Below, piece by piece: positions 1 through 12,840 of a stretch of DNA of 64,000 nt. The stretch's first letter is position 1; every line of letters starts with the position of its first letter. The position numbers and the translations under genes were made by a program. The notes under the pieces were generated by a model. It worked only from the letters and a program-made list of their open reading frames with translations, made no database searches and was not told where the DNA came from. Source of the stretch: Vanessa cardui (Eukaryota; Arthropoda; Insecta; Lepidoptera; Nymphalidae); assembly GCF_905220365.1 (NCBI RefSeq), contig NC_061140.1, forward strand, positions 4,652,501 through 4,716,500. Reading direction: 5' to 3'.

Positions 1-3000
1 CATAATAGAGGAAGGAGCCACATTATCCTTCCTCTCATTGACAGTACTAGGTTTGATGGCTTGGAATATTGGAAATATTAAATCGTTGGTGCTTTGGGCC
101 GGTTTTGGTGTTGTAATGGCATTGACTAGGTCATATCGAGGATGTCGGGAAGAGCAAGGAGATTGTTGGACGGCTGGTGAGGGTGTGGCCACTGGGAATG
201 CTTCTAGGGCTGCGTTAGTAATCGCGTTAGGATCGGTGGCCGCAGTGGTAGCTATTTCGAGACGTCACGTGGAATGGAGGGGATATGGAATAGTCATTGC
301 TGGTATTTTCTCATGTGCGCATTGGGCAGTTGGATGGGGCTCGTTAGGTTCTCCGAGTAGGTCTAAGATGCTAGCTAGAGGCGCGTGGCTAGTTATCGTT
401 ACTATGTTTGTTCTTCTCTGGAGGAGGGATGGAAGAGGAGCGACTCTGCCTCTAGTCGTGTCCGGGCTGCTGTTTTATTTGGCAAATACACTAGTCTTAG
501 GGGCGTCGTTTGCGCCCACCGCTGGCCTGGCACTTCTCTCAGGATTTTTGGCCTTGAATATCGTTTCCATGTTGAAGACTGAGGGCTCAATCAAATTCTG
601 TAAGTGAAAATATTTGTATAAACATCGAATTAATTAAATTTAAAATTGTAACCTAAAACGGTTTGTCTGTCTAAAATTATTATATCAAATTAATCTTTTT
701 TTTATGGTATAGGTTGGCTGACGAGCATATGGGCCACCTGATGGTAAGTGGTCACCATCACCCATAGACAATGACGCTGTAAGAAATATTAACTATTCCT
801 TGCATCGTCAATGTTCCACCAACCTTGGGAACTAAGATGTTATGTCCCTTGTGCCTGTAGTTACACTGGCACACTCACCCTTCAGACCGGAACACAACAA
901 TACTACTGAGTACTGTTATTTGGCGGTAGAATAACTGATGAGTGGGTGGTACCTACCCAGACGGGCTTGCACAAAGCCCTACCACCAAGTAAACACTTTT
1001 GGAGAGTGTCAGTCTTGCAAACACTTTTGGAGACTGTCAGTATATCTGACTGATATTTTGTTTTGTCTAAAATGTATTAATTAATTGCAGCGTTAACAAC
1101 AAGATGTAACTCAAGTATGGCGTGTCTATGGGCTCTGCTGGCCTCGTACAGTTTCTACGGCACAGGCCATCACGCCACTCTTAGCAATGTGCGCTGGGCT
1201 GCGGTGTTCCACGCTGGAGATCCTAACTACACTTCCTTCGGGAATATCATTTCTGTTGCTCTGATGTTTATTTACTTATTCGGTAAGATTTGTTAATTTA
1301 ATTCATTAATCAATCATAATTTCTTTTCTCTGCTAGAAAACAAGGGTTTATAATTGCCAATTTTTGATGATTCAAGCCAGTCTGATAAGTTGCATACTCA
1401 TCGCATTGTCTGCCAAACAACAAAACTTAATGTTGTTGTGTTTTGTTTGAAGTGTTGAGTGAGTTTTACTACAGGTACAAAATATAATCTACAATCTCAG
1501 TCCTCAAATTTGACGTAATAATTCTCAAGGCTCCAATGTAATCTTAACTAATGTTAAATGGTTACCTACCGTAACTACTAACCATAAGGTTGCATATTTT
1601 CCAGACTTATCGAAAAAAAAATGGTTTAATGATTGCTAAATTTCTAAATATGAGCGCCAGATAAGCTGATAGGGAACTTTATCTTAAATATATTTATTTG
1701 ATCTACTTAGTTAAAGAAATTCTTATCGTCTGAACAAATAGCAACTATATGAGAATAGCTTCTAATTTATGTTATATTTAATTAAGAACGAAAAAAATAT
1801 TACTTTTTTGTTGTTATCATGTTAGACATAAGAAACTATTTTGTGTTTCACTATTAATAAAGTTCAATTATATTTTTTTAGTATACCAAAATTTAATTTG
1901 AACAATTGATTATAATATTAAATTTATTTAGTAATAAGACAAATTTATATTCCATATAAGACATATAAAACCTTTTTTAAAACCAATTCCTTGATTATTA
2001 TTTTTTGTAACACAGGAATGCCGTTATTGTTCGGCGCAACTGTACCTCTGCTAGCACTTTGGGGACGTAATGGTGCTTCCACACTGGGGCCCCGAACGCA
2101 ACTAGCTGCGGTTTTCTCGTTATGTCTCAAATTTGCGCTATGTTTTGCTATTAGAGTAAGTATTATTCAAACATTTAGTGACCAACTTAAGCTAAAGTAC
2201 AGCAAAATTCCAGATAAATATCATAATAACACTATTTTTATTGTACACAACCACAAACACAATGATAACTTAACTAAATTCAGTCAATGTAGTGAAAGGG
2301 AAGTTTCGGAAATTATTGATAATTTGAACACAAACGTTAGCACGGGCATTGATGGCATTAGCACCAAAGTATTAAAATGTTTAAAAGTATGTATTATAAA
2401 AGAATTGACAAGTTGCATAAATAAGTGTCTAGACGAAGGAATTTTCCCAGATGATCTAAAAATTGCGAAAGTTACTCCGATATATAAAGCCGGTATAAAA
2501 ACTGACCCAGGGAACTACAGGCCTATCTCAGTCTTGCCAATATGTTCAAAAATTTTTGAAAAAATCATACATCACCGCCTGGACACTTATTTATCACGAA
2601 TAGATTATTTTTTTAAACGACAATATGGGTTTAAGTCCAAATCGAATACCTTGTGTGCCACAATTGATGTAGTTACAAAAATTAAAACAAAAATAGATTC
2701 TAAGCATATAGGTTTAGGTATTTTTATAGATCTTAAAAAGGCCTTTGATACTGTAAGCCACTGTATCTTGCTGGATAAATTAAAACAAATAGGTATCACT
2801 GGCGTTGCTCACAAATTATTAGAATCGTATTTAACAAATCGTCAGCAAATAGTAAAAATTGGTGAATATCATAGTTCTGCTTACCCAATAAATTTTGGTG
2901 TACCTCAAGGATCAATACTTGGGCCTCTACTCTTCTTAATATATATAAACAGTATCGGCCAACTTTCTCTACACGGTGAACTTACCTTGTATGCTGACGA

Positions 3001-5666
3001 CACATGTATTTTTTATTTTGGACACTCTTTACAGGATACAATAAATCGTGCGCAAGAAGATCTTAATATATTGCACAGATGGTTTCAATGTAATCTACTA
3101 ACCATCAATATAGCCAAAACTCACTATATAATATTTAAATCCAAAAATAAAAAAATACAACATTATAATCCGCTTACTATAAACAATATCCAAATTAATG
3201 AAACTAGTAGTGAAAAATATCTTGGATTGATTTTAGATAGTGGTCTAACATGGACTACACATTTTGATAAAATTAGGTGCAAATTATCATCCCTCCTTGG
3301 ATCCTTACGTGGTATAATACGCTGTCTTCCCCGTCGTGTTTGCTATATGATATACTACTCGCTAGTTCAACCTCACTTAAACTACCTAATAGAAATATGG
3401 GGCGCAGCCTCGAAAACGGCTTTAAAAGATTTGCAAATTACGCAAAATAAAATTGTAAAGCTCCTTTTTCACTACAAACTTCTAACACCTACGAATAAAA
3501 TATACAAAGAAACAAATATAATGAACATACAACAACTTTACTACTACAATACATGTATTCTTATTCGTAAAATTTTAAACGGTACTCTGCAGTCGGAACT
3601 AACTTTCTTAACAAATACGCAAAAGGGGAAAAGACAACTTCGAAACGCAAATAATCTATATTTACCCAAAACACGCACCAACTATGGCAAGAAAACTATA
3701 CTATTTGAAGGAGCACAATATTATAACAAACTACCAAAAGAAATAAAAGATCTTAAAAACTTTAACATTTATAAAAACAGATTAAAAAAATATGTAACAA
3801 ATAATTTTATTAATTAATGTCTTGAATCCGGCCCTGCATTCACAACAAAGTTAAATGTGGGTAGGTATGTCTTATTAAAAATCATTATTTTAAAACCAAT
3901 ATAGAACAATATTTTGGATTACCCACTTTAAAACATTATTATTTTCTTAGTAATTAAAATACATTTTGTTTTATATACCTATTATTATTTAAAAAAAAAA
4001 AAAAAAAAAGATTATGTGAAAGATTATGTAAAAAAAAAATCTGTCTAAAACGCTCACAGCTCAATTAGTACGTAAAATTTTGTTTTGTTTTCTCATTAAG
4101 TGAAATGTAATTTCTTTTGAGAAATAAATGTCTTTAACCACAAAGTCAAACTCGTGAAGAACTAAGTTTAGAACAAAGTAATTTGCTTTTAAATATTATG
4201 AGCTGAGATGGCTCAGTGATTAGAACGAGTGCATTTAAATTTCGGGGTCAAACCCAGGCAAGTACCACTATATGTAAGTGCTTTATTTTTGTTTATAATT
4301 AATCTCGTGCTCGGCGGTAAAGGAAAACATTGTAAAGAAACCTGCATGTGTCAATTTCATAGAAATTCTGACACACGTGCATTTCACCAACCCGCATTGG
4401 AATAGCATGGTGGAATATGTTCTAAACCCTCTCCTTAATGGGAGAGAAGGCCTTCGCCCAACAGTGGGAATTTTACAGGCTGTTACTTTACTTGTTTGTT
4501 TGTTTCATTATTATTTTCAAGCAAATGAAGTATTTAAATTTAGATTTAAAGTCATTTAATTCATTTTCAGCCATATCTGATGTTAATTTGTTAGGGATTT
4601 TAAGCCTTGGCGATAAGGCTGTGGTGATAGTGTGTGGCGATTGAACGAATTGGCTTCGGCCAATGCGTTTAATATGTAACATAGTAGATTTTTTTAAGTT
4701 GATTTCTTAAAGGCGAAAATATTGAATTTATTATGTTATATTAAGTTTTCAATTTTTTATGGCTCTTAGAGTATATCAGTGAAGCAAATTCGTTTTTATA
4801 TAAAGTATTAGTTAATTATTAGTTATAAAAACATATAGTACGACACAAATTAAATGTAGCATCGGAAAATGCAATGGAATGAAAATAAAACCGATTACTG
4901 TCGACTTACACGACCAATAGAAACATCTCCCTATCGCGCCATTCGACGCTATTCGTCGCTATAGATTCACGCGTCAGAGAAAGCAAGTGCATGTAAATCG
5001 ACGCGTCAAATTGACGAATATATTAGGTCATATGATATTACAAGTTATTACGTTTGTGTAAAGATCACATTCGCATGAGAAATAAATATTGATAAATTGG
5101 GATAGCGTACTCAATTCAGATGTGATCGGTTTTACGAATTTTGCCGATGCGACATCTAAGTTGTGTCGTACTATTTTTTTTTTATGGTATAGGTTGGCTG
5201 ACGAGCATATGGGTCACCTGATGGTAAGTGGTCACCATCACCCATAGACAATGACGCTGTAAGAAATATTAACTATTCCTTACACCGTCAATGTGCCACC
5301 AACCTTGGGAACTACGATCTTATGTTCCTTCTTCCTGTAGTTACACTGGCTCACTGACCCTTTAAACCGGAACACAACGATACTGAGTACTGTTATTTGG
5401 CGGTAGAATAACTGATGAGTGGGAACTGGGACTTAATTATTACTATGTAATGCTTGAATATATAGTTTATTGTGTATATAAATTTGTTCCAGGTGTTTGC
5501 GTGTGCGTTGTCAGCTACGATCCACTGCCGTCACCTCATGATTTGGGGCGTGTTCACACCGAAGCTATTGTTCGAAGTCGGATCGTGTACAGCGGCTTTG
5601 CTCGGAACTCTCATCGGAGCGACACTAACGGCTTGGCACATACCCAACCAGACGAGATCGAGTTGA
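1..5666 (+). CDS. PIGO: GPI ethanolamine phosphate transferase 3 (PIG-O), C-terminal part
   Basis: PIG-O adds ethanolamine phosphate to the third mannose of the GPI anchor precursor in the ER membrane. Coding pieces are 1-599 (codons start at base 2), 1091-1282, 2016-2155 and 5493-5666 (TGA). The pieces join at phases 1, 1 and 0 into one frame of 367 residues. The protein shown is the polytopic C-terminal membrane half. The order of a Phe-Tyr-Gly-Thr-Gly-His loop, a Pro-Leu-Leu transmembrane stretch and a final CRHLMIWGVFTPKLLFE block matches the end of PIG-O rather than PIG-G or PIG-N. The N-terminal phosphatase-like catalytic domain lies left of the window. An AG at 7-8 could be an acceptor, so the exact exon start is uncertain. 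Intron 3 is enlarged by a LINE, a tRNA-SINE, a MITE and a second SINE. The next gene, ASNA1, is convergent. Confidence 0.9.
708..992 (-). mobile_element. SINE family A, full-length copy
   Basis: This is one of about ten copies of a roughly 285-bp repeat in the window. Read on the minus strand it starts TTTGGTGGTAGGGCTTTGTG, passes a CCCACTCATCAGTTATTCTACC block and ends in a short A-rich tail. The A tail gives the orientation. It lies in PIGO intron 1. The family is a non-coding lepidopteran dispersed repeat, called a SINE here by size and tail. No convincing pol III boxes were seen. Confidence 0.75.
2160..4009 (+). mobile_element. 5'-truncated non-LTR retrotransposon (CR1/Jockey-group LINE) with open reverse transcriptase
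   Basis: The reading frame is open from the PIGO exon 3 donor to the stop at 3815-3817 and encodes a reverse transcriptase. The visible motifs in order are NYRPIS (about 2512), FIDLKKAFDTV (about 2720), GVPQGSILGP (about 2898), YADDT (about 2990) and YLGLILD (about 3220). A C-terminal thumb-like tail follows, with the N-KLPKEIKD block common in CR1-group elements. The endonuclease domain is absent, so the copy is 5' truncated. A 19-base A run at 3991-4009 marks the 3' end, followed by two short GATTATGT repeats. No frame break is visible in the RT part, suggesting a fairly young insertion. It is in the same orientation as PIGO and begins within about 10 bases of the exon 3 donor. Confidence 0.9.
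4010..4197. other. Intron spacer with two short tandem repeats
   Basis: Two GATTATGT units, each followed by an A run, sit directly after the LINE A tail. The rest is AT-rich PIGO intron with nothing recognisable. Confidence 0.5.
4198..4495 (+). mobile_element. SINE family B (tRNA-derived), full copy
   Basis: The head resembles a tRNA: an A-box-like TGGCTCAGTGATTAG is followed about 35 bp later by a B-box-like GGGTCAAACCCAG. The body shared with other copies has an ATCTCGTGCTCGG block, a CCTGCATGTGTC block and a 3' CTCCTTAATGGGAGAGAAGG hairpin. At least seven whole or partial copies lie in the window. This one is in PIGO intron 3. Confidence 0.8.
4838..5171 (+). mobile_element. TA-flanked MITE (mariner/Tc1-like), copy 1
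   Basis: Inverted ends of about 30 bp begin GTACGACACAA and are flanked by TA on both sides (4836-4837 and 5172-5173), as for Tc1/mariner insertions. The inside is partly palindromic and has no ORF. The core contains CATTCGACGCTATTCGTCGC. Two further copies lie at 7268 and 19147. Confidence 0.8.
5174..5425 (-). mobile_element. SINE family A, truncated copy
   Basis: It matches the 708-992 copy from the A tail (T run at 5174) to about the CCCACTCATCAG block, then stops. The element lacks about 40 bp of its 5' head. It abuts the right end of the MITE, so it probably inserted at that junction. Confidence 0.75.
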
Positions 5667-6379
5667 CACAAATGATTTACAACTTGTTACATCAACTACT
5701 AGAATGGTTTGTTTAGAAGATGTAGAAAAAAACTAGAATGAGATTTTCGTAAGAAATACTTCCTAATTGTGACGTGGTTAACAAACTGGTTCGAACTAGT
5801 TTGACTATATGTAGAAAGTGCTCTTATTATTTCCTTTAAATATAAAGTAAAAGAAAAATCGATACTTTTTTTCTTATCTTATTTACTACACATTTTTGTA
5901 TGGAACAATCTTTGAAGGGCATCACATGTATCAAATAAGTCACGGAATAATTTTCAGTATTACTGCAAATGCTTACAGTCCAAATAAACTATTTCTTCAC
6001 TTCTATATTGTACTATACTTACTTAACAGTAAGAGTTATATTAAAACTCCATTCAAATAGATTAAGATATGTCCATTGATATTATTGACATTGTTTCCGT
6101 TGAAACTCATGTTGTTATAAAGTATCCTAATTGGATATGTTGTTCCAGTATTCATTTAAATTTTAATCGTTAAAGACCTTTTCGAACTTGGTTGTTGTTT
6201 TATAATGATTAATAAGCTTAACCAAAGGGCCAAAAGTATTTTTAGGGGTATTATAATATTAATGTCGTTTTGATTTTTACTTCATAGACTGCACGAGATT
6301 TTTTATATTAATGTTTTGAAATTGTCTACAGATTGTATGAATTTTTATCCAGTGTTGCTATTTATTTTATAGTGTAGAG

Positions 6380-6385
6380 AATAAA
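6380..6385 (+). terminator. Candidate PIGO poly(A) signal
   Basis: An AATAAA lies 714 bp after the PIGO stop. It is the first canonical hexamer on this strand that I saw after the stop. The AT-rich context makes chance likely, so this is tentative. Confidence 0.35.
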
Positions 6386-7267
6386 GTTAATTTTTCATTA
6401 GTGGTACTTTTTGGAGACTTCGTTTATTCTGTCTGAATACGGCGAACTAATAATATTTATTAGATTAAAGTAATTAATAAAAATAAGAAGTGCAATTTAG
6501 AATTTTTAATAATTTTGTTATTGAAACTAAGCTTGTCAAATTAGTTATGCATCTAAGTCAGCGGGATCTTGGTAGTGATATACAAATATACATATGTATG
6601 AGTGTATTGCAATAATCTTGATTAAATATTGGATTACTGAAAGATTGATAATTTATAAGATCATTTTAATAATATTGACCAATTATATCCCAGAAATCTT
6701 GAAGTACTCGTAAGGTGTGTTATATAGTTGACGACTTGTGTTTGCAACTTTTGGAAGTCATCAAAAGTAGTAAAAACTTTTGTTACTTAATTCAAAAGAT
6801 CATTAAAAGACGTGTCACAAATTTTATTTCACGCTATTTTATTTTATGCAATGCTTAGTTTTCTAATGTATCAAATTCAATTGGAATTATATTTTTGCAG
6901 AAATGATATTTTTAACAATTGCGAGTTAAAATGAATGCATAATATAAATAAGATAGCGCTTAGTGTTATTGATTGTACCAACACTGCCATGTTTTAAAGC
7001 TTTTTCAACAGAATTATACTAAGGTTGTTATTTTATAATTTTAAATATTTATAATGTTGTTATGACATCTTATTCATAATAGTTATAGTAGATTTATTTA
7101 TATTGTACAATGTACGGTAAAAGTAAATAAAGTGAATTTCTTTCAATTTTGTTTTATATTCTTGATCTTAGTTCTAAAACCGCGGGTTTATTAATCTGCA
7201 ATAACAATTCGACGATTTTTAAATGACAAATAACTTTTTTCTAGAAAACTACGAAAGAGAAAAAATA
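6386..7267. other. AT-rich intergenic DNA
   Basis: This stretch lies between the PIGO 3' end and the second MITE. I see no ORF with family resemblance and no repeat of the families described here. Confidence 0.6.
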
Positions 7268-7589
7268 GTACGAAACAATTTAGATGCAGCATCGCCAAAA
7301 TTCGCAAAACCGATTACTGACGATTTACACAACCAATATAAATAGCTCCCTATCTCACCATTCGACGCTATTCGTCGCTATAGATTCTCACAATATTTCA
7401 ACCCGAGAAAGCAAATCGACGTGTCAAATTGACGAATATATTAGGTCATATGATTCAACACGTTGTTACGTCTGTGTAAAGATCATATTCACATAAGAAA
7501 TAAATATTGATCGTTTGGGATGGCGTACTTAATTCGGATTTTCTGGGTTTTACGAAATTTGCCGATGCTACATCTAAGTTGTGTCATAC
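7268..7589 (+). mobile_element. TA-flanked MITE (mariner/Tc1-like), copy 2
   Basis: The same family as 4838-5171, with ends GTACGAAACAA and GTTGTGTCATAC and TA on each side (7266-7267, 7590-7591). The TIRs are more diverged than in copy 1. It shares the CATTCGACGCTATTCGTCGC core. Confidence 0.8.
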
Positions 7590-7680
7590 TATACCTTGAT
7601 ATCTCTTTAACCTTGTGATGTTATTTCCTGTGCTTGTAACTAAATTACTTAACTGATCCACCATCAAATGGAGCATAACA

Positions 7681-8040
7681 TAAATTTTTATAAATAAAAA
7701 ACCGCCTTCAAAAATGAACTAAAAAGAAAAAAATAATCAGTTACATCCATATCCAATTTACGATTTTTTAATCACCTCTCAAAGTCGGTGCCAACATTGC
7801 TAATATAGGTACATAATACACACATACAAAAATTAAATCTATTTATTGTATAGATGACACCATTAGACAAACCCTACTATCGATACATATTAAATGATTT
7901 CAATATAGGAATTTATTTACTTTGTTGGCACCGACTTCAAAAGGTGATTAAAAAATCGTAAATTGGATATGGATGTAACTGATTATTTTTTTCTTTTTAG
8001 TTCATTTTTGAAGGCGGTTTTTTTTTATTTATAAAAATTT
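7681..8040. repeat. Long inverted repeat (foldback element), about 115-bp arms
   Basis: Arms 7681-7795 and 7924-8040 are near-perfect reverse complements around a loop of about 130 bp. The outer ends carry AACCGCCTTC and its complement, and the inner ends AAGTCGGTGCCAAC and its complement. It has no coding content. The transcribed form would be a long hairpin RNA. It relates by its ACCGACTTC motif to the neighbouring repeat and to the foldback at 21337. Confidence 0.85.
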
Positions 8041-8755
8041 ATTTAATGCTTTTCAGTGTTGTTTTGTTATTTATAATTACAATTGGTAGTGTTTGTCATT
8101 CACTTTATTATACTCAGTACATTTCGGCTTTCGACTCTAAACATAACTCAACGCCGTTTCAATACGATGTGGACTGCAACTCACATTAAGCGTTACCTAA
8201 GTTACAATAGCCTAATGTTAACTGCTCATCGCCAATTAGACAATACCATTTTTCCCGATGCAATGCCGTTAATCATTGAGGAATTCTCCTGGTAGTCCAC
8301 CATCAGCTAGACTTCATCATAGGCATGTTTACTAACATCAATTGCTTGACGACTATCTTAAAGAAATAGAACTAAACCCGTAAAATAGTTACTTACTAAT
8401 ATGTTCTGATTAGCAGTTGTGGTCTTCATCATCAGTTCCACTTCATCAAATGTCACTTTTCGTGAGCATATGACCAAGGCAATTTGAATAAAACCGAAAT
8501 CACTATAGGTGTGCCTATAAAATTTGAGGAGTTACCTCGATTTCTCCAGGATCCCATCATCAGATCCTGATCTCCTGACAATGGGACCACCTGTAAAACA
8601 TGCCCTTTCAAACAAAAAAAGAATTGTCAAAATCGGCCCAGCCATCTTCGAGTAATTCGGTAACATACATAAAAGTTAAAAAAAATAAATAAAAAAAGGC
8701 CCCGACGAATTGAGAACCTCCTCCTTTTTTTGAAGTCGGTTAAAAATACAAAGTA
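8041..8755. repeat. Lepidopteran dispersed repeat with GAAGTCGGTT end (family D)
   Basis: It ends GAGAACCTCCTCC-T run-GAAGTCGGTT near 8750. The inside contains CAGGATCCCATCATCAGATCC and a CAAAATCGGCCCAGCCATCT block, which I recognise as a common type of lepidopteran repeat. A reverse-oriented relative is at 20272. The class is not determined, and no coding frame is supported. Confidence 0.55.
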
Positions 8756-10670
8756 TTCTGTTTAGTGTTAAAATAAATGAGTACATGTCGTACATTAGAG
8801 TAACTGTACAAAATGGGACATCAGATTTAAAATATTGTCAGCATAGATAAATGTATATTTTTAATTTTTTATTATTTAAAAACAAATATAAGAAATTTTA
8901 AAATAAACAGCCAAGATTGCTTGCAATTTATAATTTACACTTGGTCCCTGTAATGTACAACTGACCAGGCGAAGCAAACCTAGCTGGGCTCCTGAGAAGC
9001 GTTCCCGCCTCGTCACCTCACGTACACTCATCGATTTGACCCTTTGCAGTCATCGTAGCAGGATGGTATTTATTTATATATTAATAGTGACCCGCACGGC
9101 TCCGCACGGATATAATATTACTACTCAATTTACTATAGAAATTATAGAATGTCTTACAATGTTCGTAACTTTCATGTCGACATCAATTTTATGGGCTCCA
9201 AAATAATTAGTGTTAATTGCGTTTTATTATACTTTCTATTGAAAAAACTACATCAAAATCCGATCAGATACGAAATCTAGTATACTTACCTACATAGGGA
9301 CAGATAGTGGTAAGAGACTTTGTTTTGTACTTTGTAATCATAATAACAGTACAGAATATAATAATCATAATTATATAATTATACTGATTTACAAACAATG
9401 TAGGAAAGAAAAACTGCTCTCATCTGACTTTAGACAAAGAGTCAGCAAATAGAAAATTCGACATTAATGAATTAACACAACATATCAACTTGTAGGTAAT
9501 AAATACATGGCATGATTCTAATTTAAAAAACTTAATTTTTTTGAACGAGAATCTTGTACAAAATTCACATTTCATATATATTTATTCGCCATTTGAAATG
9601 TGACTTAAAGGAACCGATTACACAATCTTGTCTATAAAATGCGATTTGTACAATTGATCGTATTGAGCATTTTAAATCACTTTCGTACGGTTACCAAATG
9701 GCAATGTAATGACGATTTGTCCACAAAGATAACAAAAACAAAAGTATTGTTATGTAATTAATTTTATTTTGATTCTTTGCCTTTTAATCTATTAAAAATA
9801 AATGTTTTCGTACCAAGCAGCTTAATGATTGTGTAAAGACAATTGAACAATTTTAAATTTTCTTGATTTTTAAGCTGGTGATCTTGACGTCAGAATGATT
9901 TGCCATTTAAAAATACTTTGTAGGTACTATAAAACTGGTAATATTTATAGCTGATCTGCCACTAGTTATTTTAATGCACGCGGGTTCATGACATCTCGTA
10001 CAAAGTATGAACAATCCACCACACGTAAAATGCTGGGTAATGACTGTATCACTTTTACTTGAACCTAAAATTCTTGAAATTAAAAAAAACATACTTCACT
10101 TCCGATTATTAAATTTCGGCACTAAATACGCCAACTCTTTGTTTGGTTTATAATATGTACATATAAATTAGGTTGGTAATGAAATACATTTAATTTTGTT
10201 GGGAAAAGTTTATTTAAATTTTGTATGGTAAATAAGACAAATATTGCATATTCATCAAAACTATATAATACTTTAGGCGAATAGTGTAGAAGCATATTTA
10301 AATAGAAAATTTTCTATAAAATTCTATATTAGTGCTTTTATACAAACAAAATATAAGTTTTCCCATTATCAATGTTAAATTAAATTGCTGCAGTTTTATT
10401 TACAATATTCTCAAACCAATTTTATAATATAAATAAAAGTTGATAGTGTGAATCTATGTAATAATAATTATATATATTATATGACATCAACTTAAGACAG
10501 ATACATATTAATAAAGAGCTTGACTAAATTGTTCACTGAACCCTTTATAATGAGCACAATGAAGTAACTGGGTTCTTGATTAACTCGGTCATCCTACTTA
10601 ATAATATGTATTTAAATCTTGGGATGCTTCTATATCCAGACCCCCACCCAATATATAAATTCTACTGTAA
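8756..10670. other. Intergenic region between PIGO and ASNA1
   Basis: About 9088-9345 is a family G dispersed repeat: a gcacggctccgcacgg head, an ACATCAAAATCCG block and a tail ending near ACATAGGGACAGA-GACTTTGTTTTGTAC. The rest is AT-rich with no supported gene. The ASNA1 3' UTR occupies the right end, with TTTATT (AATAAA on the minus strand) at about 10395-10400. Confidence 0.5.
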
Positions 10671-12044
10671 TTATGTTGTTGTTGTCGTTGGTGTCGGTGG
10701 AACATATGGTTTGAGTAAATATTCTGAAAATGCATTAACAGCAGCAGCTCCTCGTACTTCTCTGTCCAACAGCGGCAACTTAGTCACATGAAAGTCTTCA
10801 TACAAATCTGCAATTTGGTCTAAATATTTCTCTTGGACCTTGTGTCTTGCTGCGCAGAGTTCGCACGGAGCTGATGTGCGTAGCAACAATTGATTGACAA
10901 TTATGTTATGTGTGTCTATTCCACACCTTGTTAGTTCTTGCACAAGTCTTTCAGTTTCGTATAGTGAGAGAAATTCAGCAATGCAAACACATACAAATGT
11001 TGTCTGGTTGGGATCCTTGAACTGTGTGTTTACTTGTGTTATAACTGACAACATCTCATCCATTTTGTTGCTGAACATATCAGAATTAAATTCTGCCAGT
11101 CCAAACAGTGTTGCTACTTGATTAATGAATGGTGCCACCTGCAAACAACAACTCATATAATATATGTATAATAATAGCAAAAGAAAAGCTTCGTTTGACA
11201 TGTACATACCTTTGATTTGAGGCGCATTAATTTTCCAAGACCCTTTTCTACAACCTGAGGGAATGAAAGCAGACGGAGAGTGTGTCCAGTCGGGGCTGTG
11301 TCAAAAACAACTGCACTAAAATTCATTCCTTTTACTAGTTTCATAACCTGAAATACATAATATAAAAGTATTAGAATACATGAAACGGTTTACTCAGCAC
11401 ATTGACAAATAACAGTGATTCGAATGTACCTCAGCATAGCTCATAGCCTCATCAATACCAGGGAATGCACCAACTATTTCCTGCATAACACCTTTACCAA
11501 GCCTCATTGCTTCTGTTTCCCCTTCAAAATATTCTTCTGGTAATTCTGTTAATCCTACATTTGGATCAATTTCCATTGCAAATAAATTGTCAAACCCTTT
11601 AACTTTCGTAGGCACCTGTAAGTCACGGGTTGATATTTAGAAAAGGACAGATCTATTAAGAGACATAAACATCAATAAAAACCAAATGCTGCCCCTTCCT
11701 GCTTTTACAATTACTTACTTTAGAAAATTTCTGATCAAAGGCATCTGAAATGTTATGAGCTGGGTCTGTCGATATTATAAGTACCGATTCCCGTACTTTA
11801 GATAATTGGATAGCAAGGCTGCAGCTGAAATTTTTAATATTTATTATGAACAATATCATAGTTTATTGATAGGAGAATATTAATTATTAATTTATAACAA
11901 TAAATAAATATATTACCTGCACGTAGTTTTGCCTACGCCGCCTTTTCCTCCAACAAAAATCCATCGTAAAGATTTCTGTTCTATCACGTTTCGTAAAGAG
12001 GGTTCTAAAGGTTCGAAATCACTATTTTCATCCATTGTGGTCAT
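10671..12044 (-). CDS. ASNA1: ATPase ASNA1/GET3 (tail-anchored protein targeting)
   Basis: ASNA1/GET3 is the cytosolic homodimeric ATPase that carries tail-anchored membrane proteins to the ER insertase. Five exons on the minus strand: 12044-11917, 11824-11719, 11615-11430, 11347-11210 and 11138-10671. Every border is GT/AG, and the total is 1026 bases, 341 residues plus TAA. The P-loop GKGGVGKT is at residues 33-40, and the nucleotide-sensing STDPAHNISDAF block follows in exon 2. FDTAPTGHTLRLLSFP is in exon 4. The zinc-binding CxxC (PCELCAARHK) in the last exon bridges the dimer. The length equals the family norm. The start was chosen as the upstream of two nearby Met codons (MTTMDE). It is divergent from FKRP and convergent with PIGO. 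Confidence 0.95.
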
Positions 12045-12840
12045 AAAATATGTGAACTATTGCTTAATAAATAAACAGAATTTCAGAAACTAGAACACAC
12101 GGAAATTGATGATTGATGTAAATTCATAAAATGAAAAAGTGTCATTTAGAAACCACTCAGTGCAGTCACAGATAACATAAACATTTTTAGGCCATAGACA
12201 AGTGATGAAAGAGTTAAACATTCAATAAACTTTTGATTTTTGTTAACATCTTATTAACAAGATTAAATTAAACATAAAATTAGGATATTGAGTCTACGCA
12301 TAAAAAATATTTTATTAATTCCAATACGATTATCAATTATCAATTAGAATTAGTAGTAGTGATATTATTAGTATTTATCTATTAATGTGCACAACATTAA
12401 TTTTTATCCAACAGTAATGAATATAAATTATAAAATTTACAGTCTCAGAATGAGACATTTAACGTATAAAGATTACATGTATTTTTTAGATGAGACTTTG
12501 ATTTTATCTGTGAATTGTGTGTTGTAAACAAAAAAAATTGCGGAAGTCGAAGACGAAATTTTGACGTACAGCAGTACACCCTTCGTACAGGGTACATTAT
12601 AAAAAACAAAATAATATTATATGAATTATGTTTTGTATAAAATATACTCTTTATTTTAAACATCATTTGTTTCATTAAATATTACAAACATTTCTATGTT
12701 TTGCATAAAGTAGTGACAAATCTGTGCTATGAACTTTTATTCGTGTACTGAGAAATATAAATAATTACTTTAAATTTATCTTATAAAATAATACATGTTT
12801 ATTAGTATGAATGAAATGATTACATTTAATAATATAAAAA
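12045..12840. promoter_or_regulatory. Divergent promoter region of ASNA1 and FKRP
   Basis: A 796-bp gap separates the two start codons and must contain both promoters. It is AT-rich with no TATA box or CpG block I can defend. No other feature was seen. Confidence 0.45.

Noticed and set aside
4377..4682. Short ORFs in PIGO intron 3
   Set aside because: They lie in the tRNA-derived SINE and its flank, with no protein resemblance.
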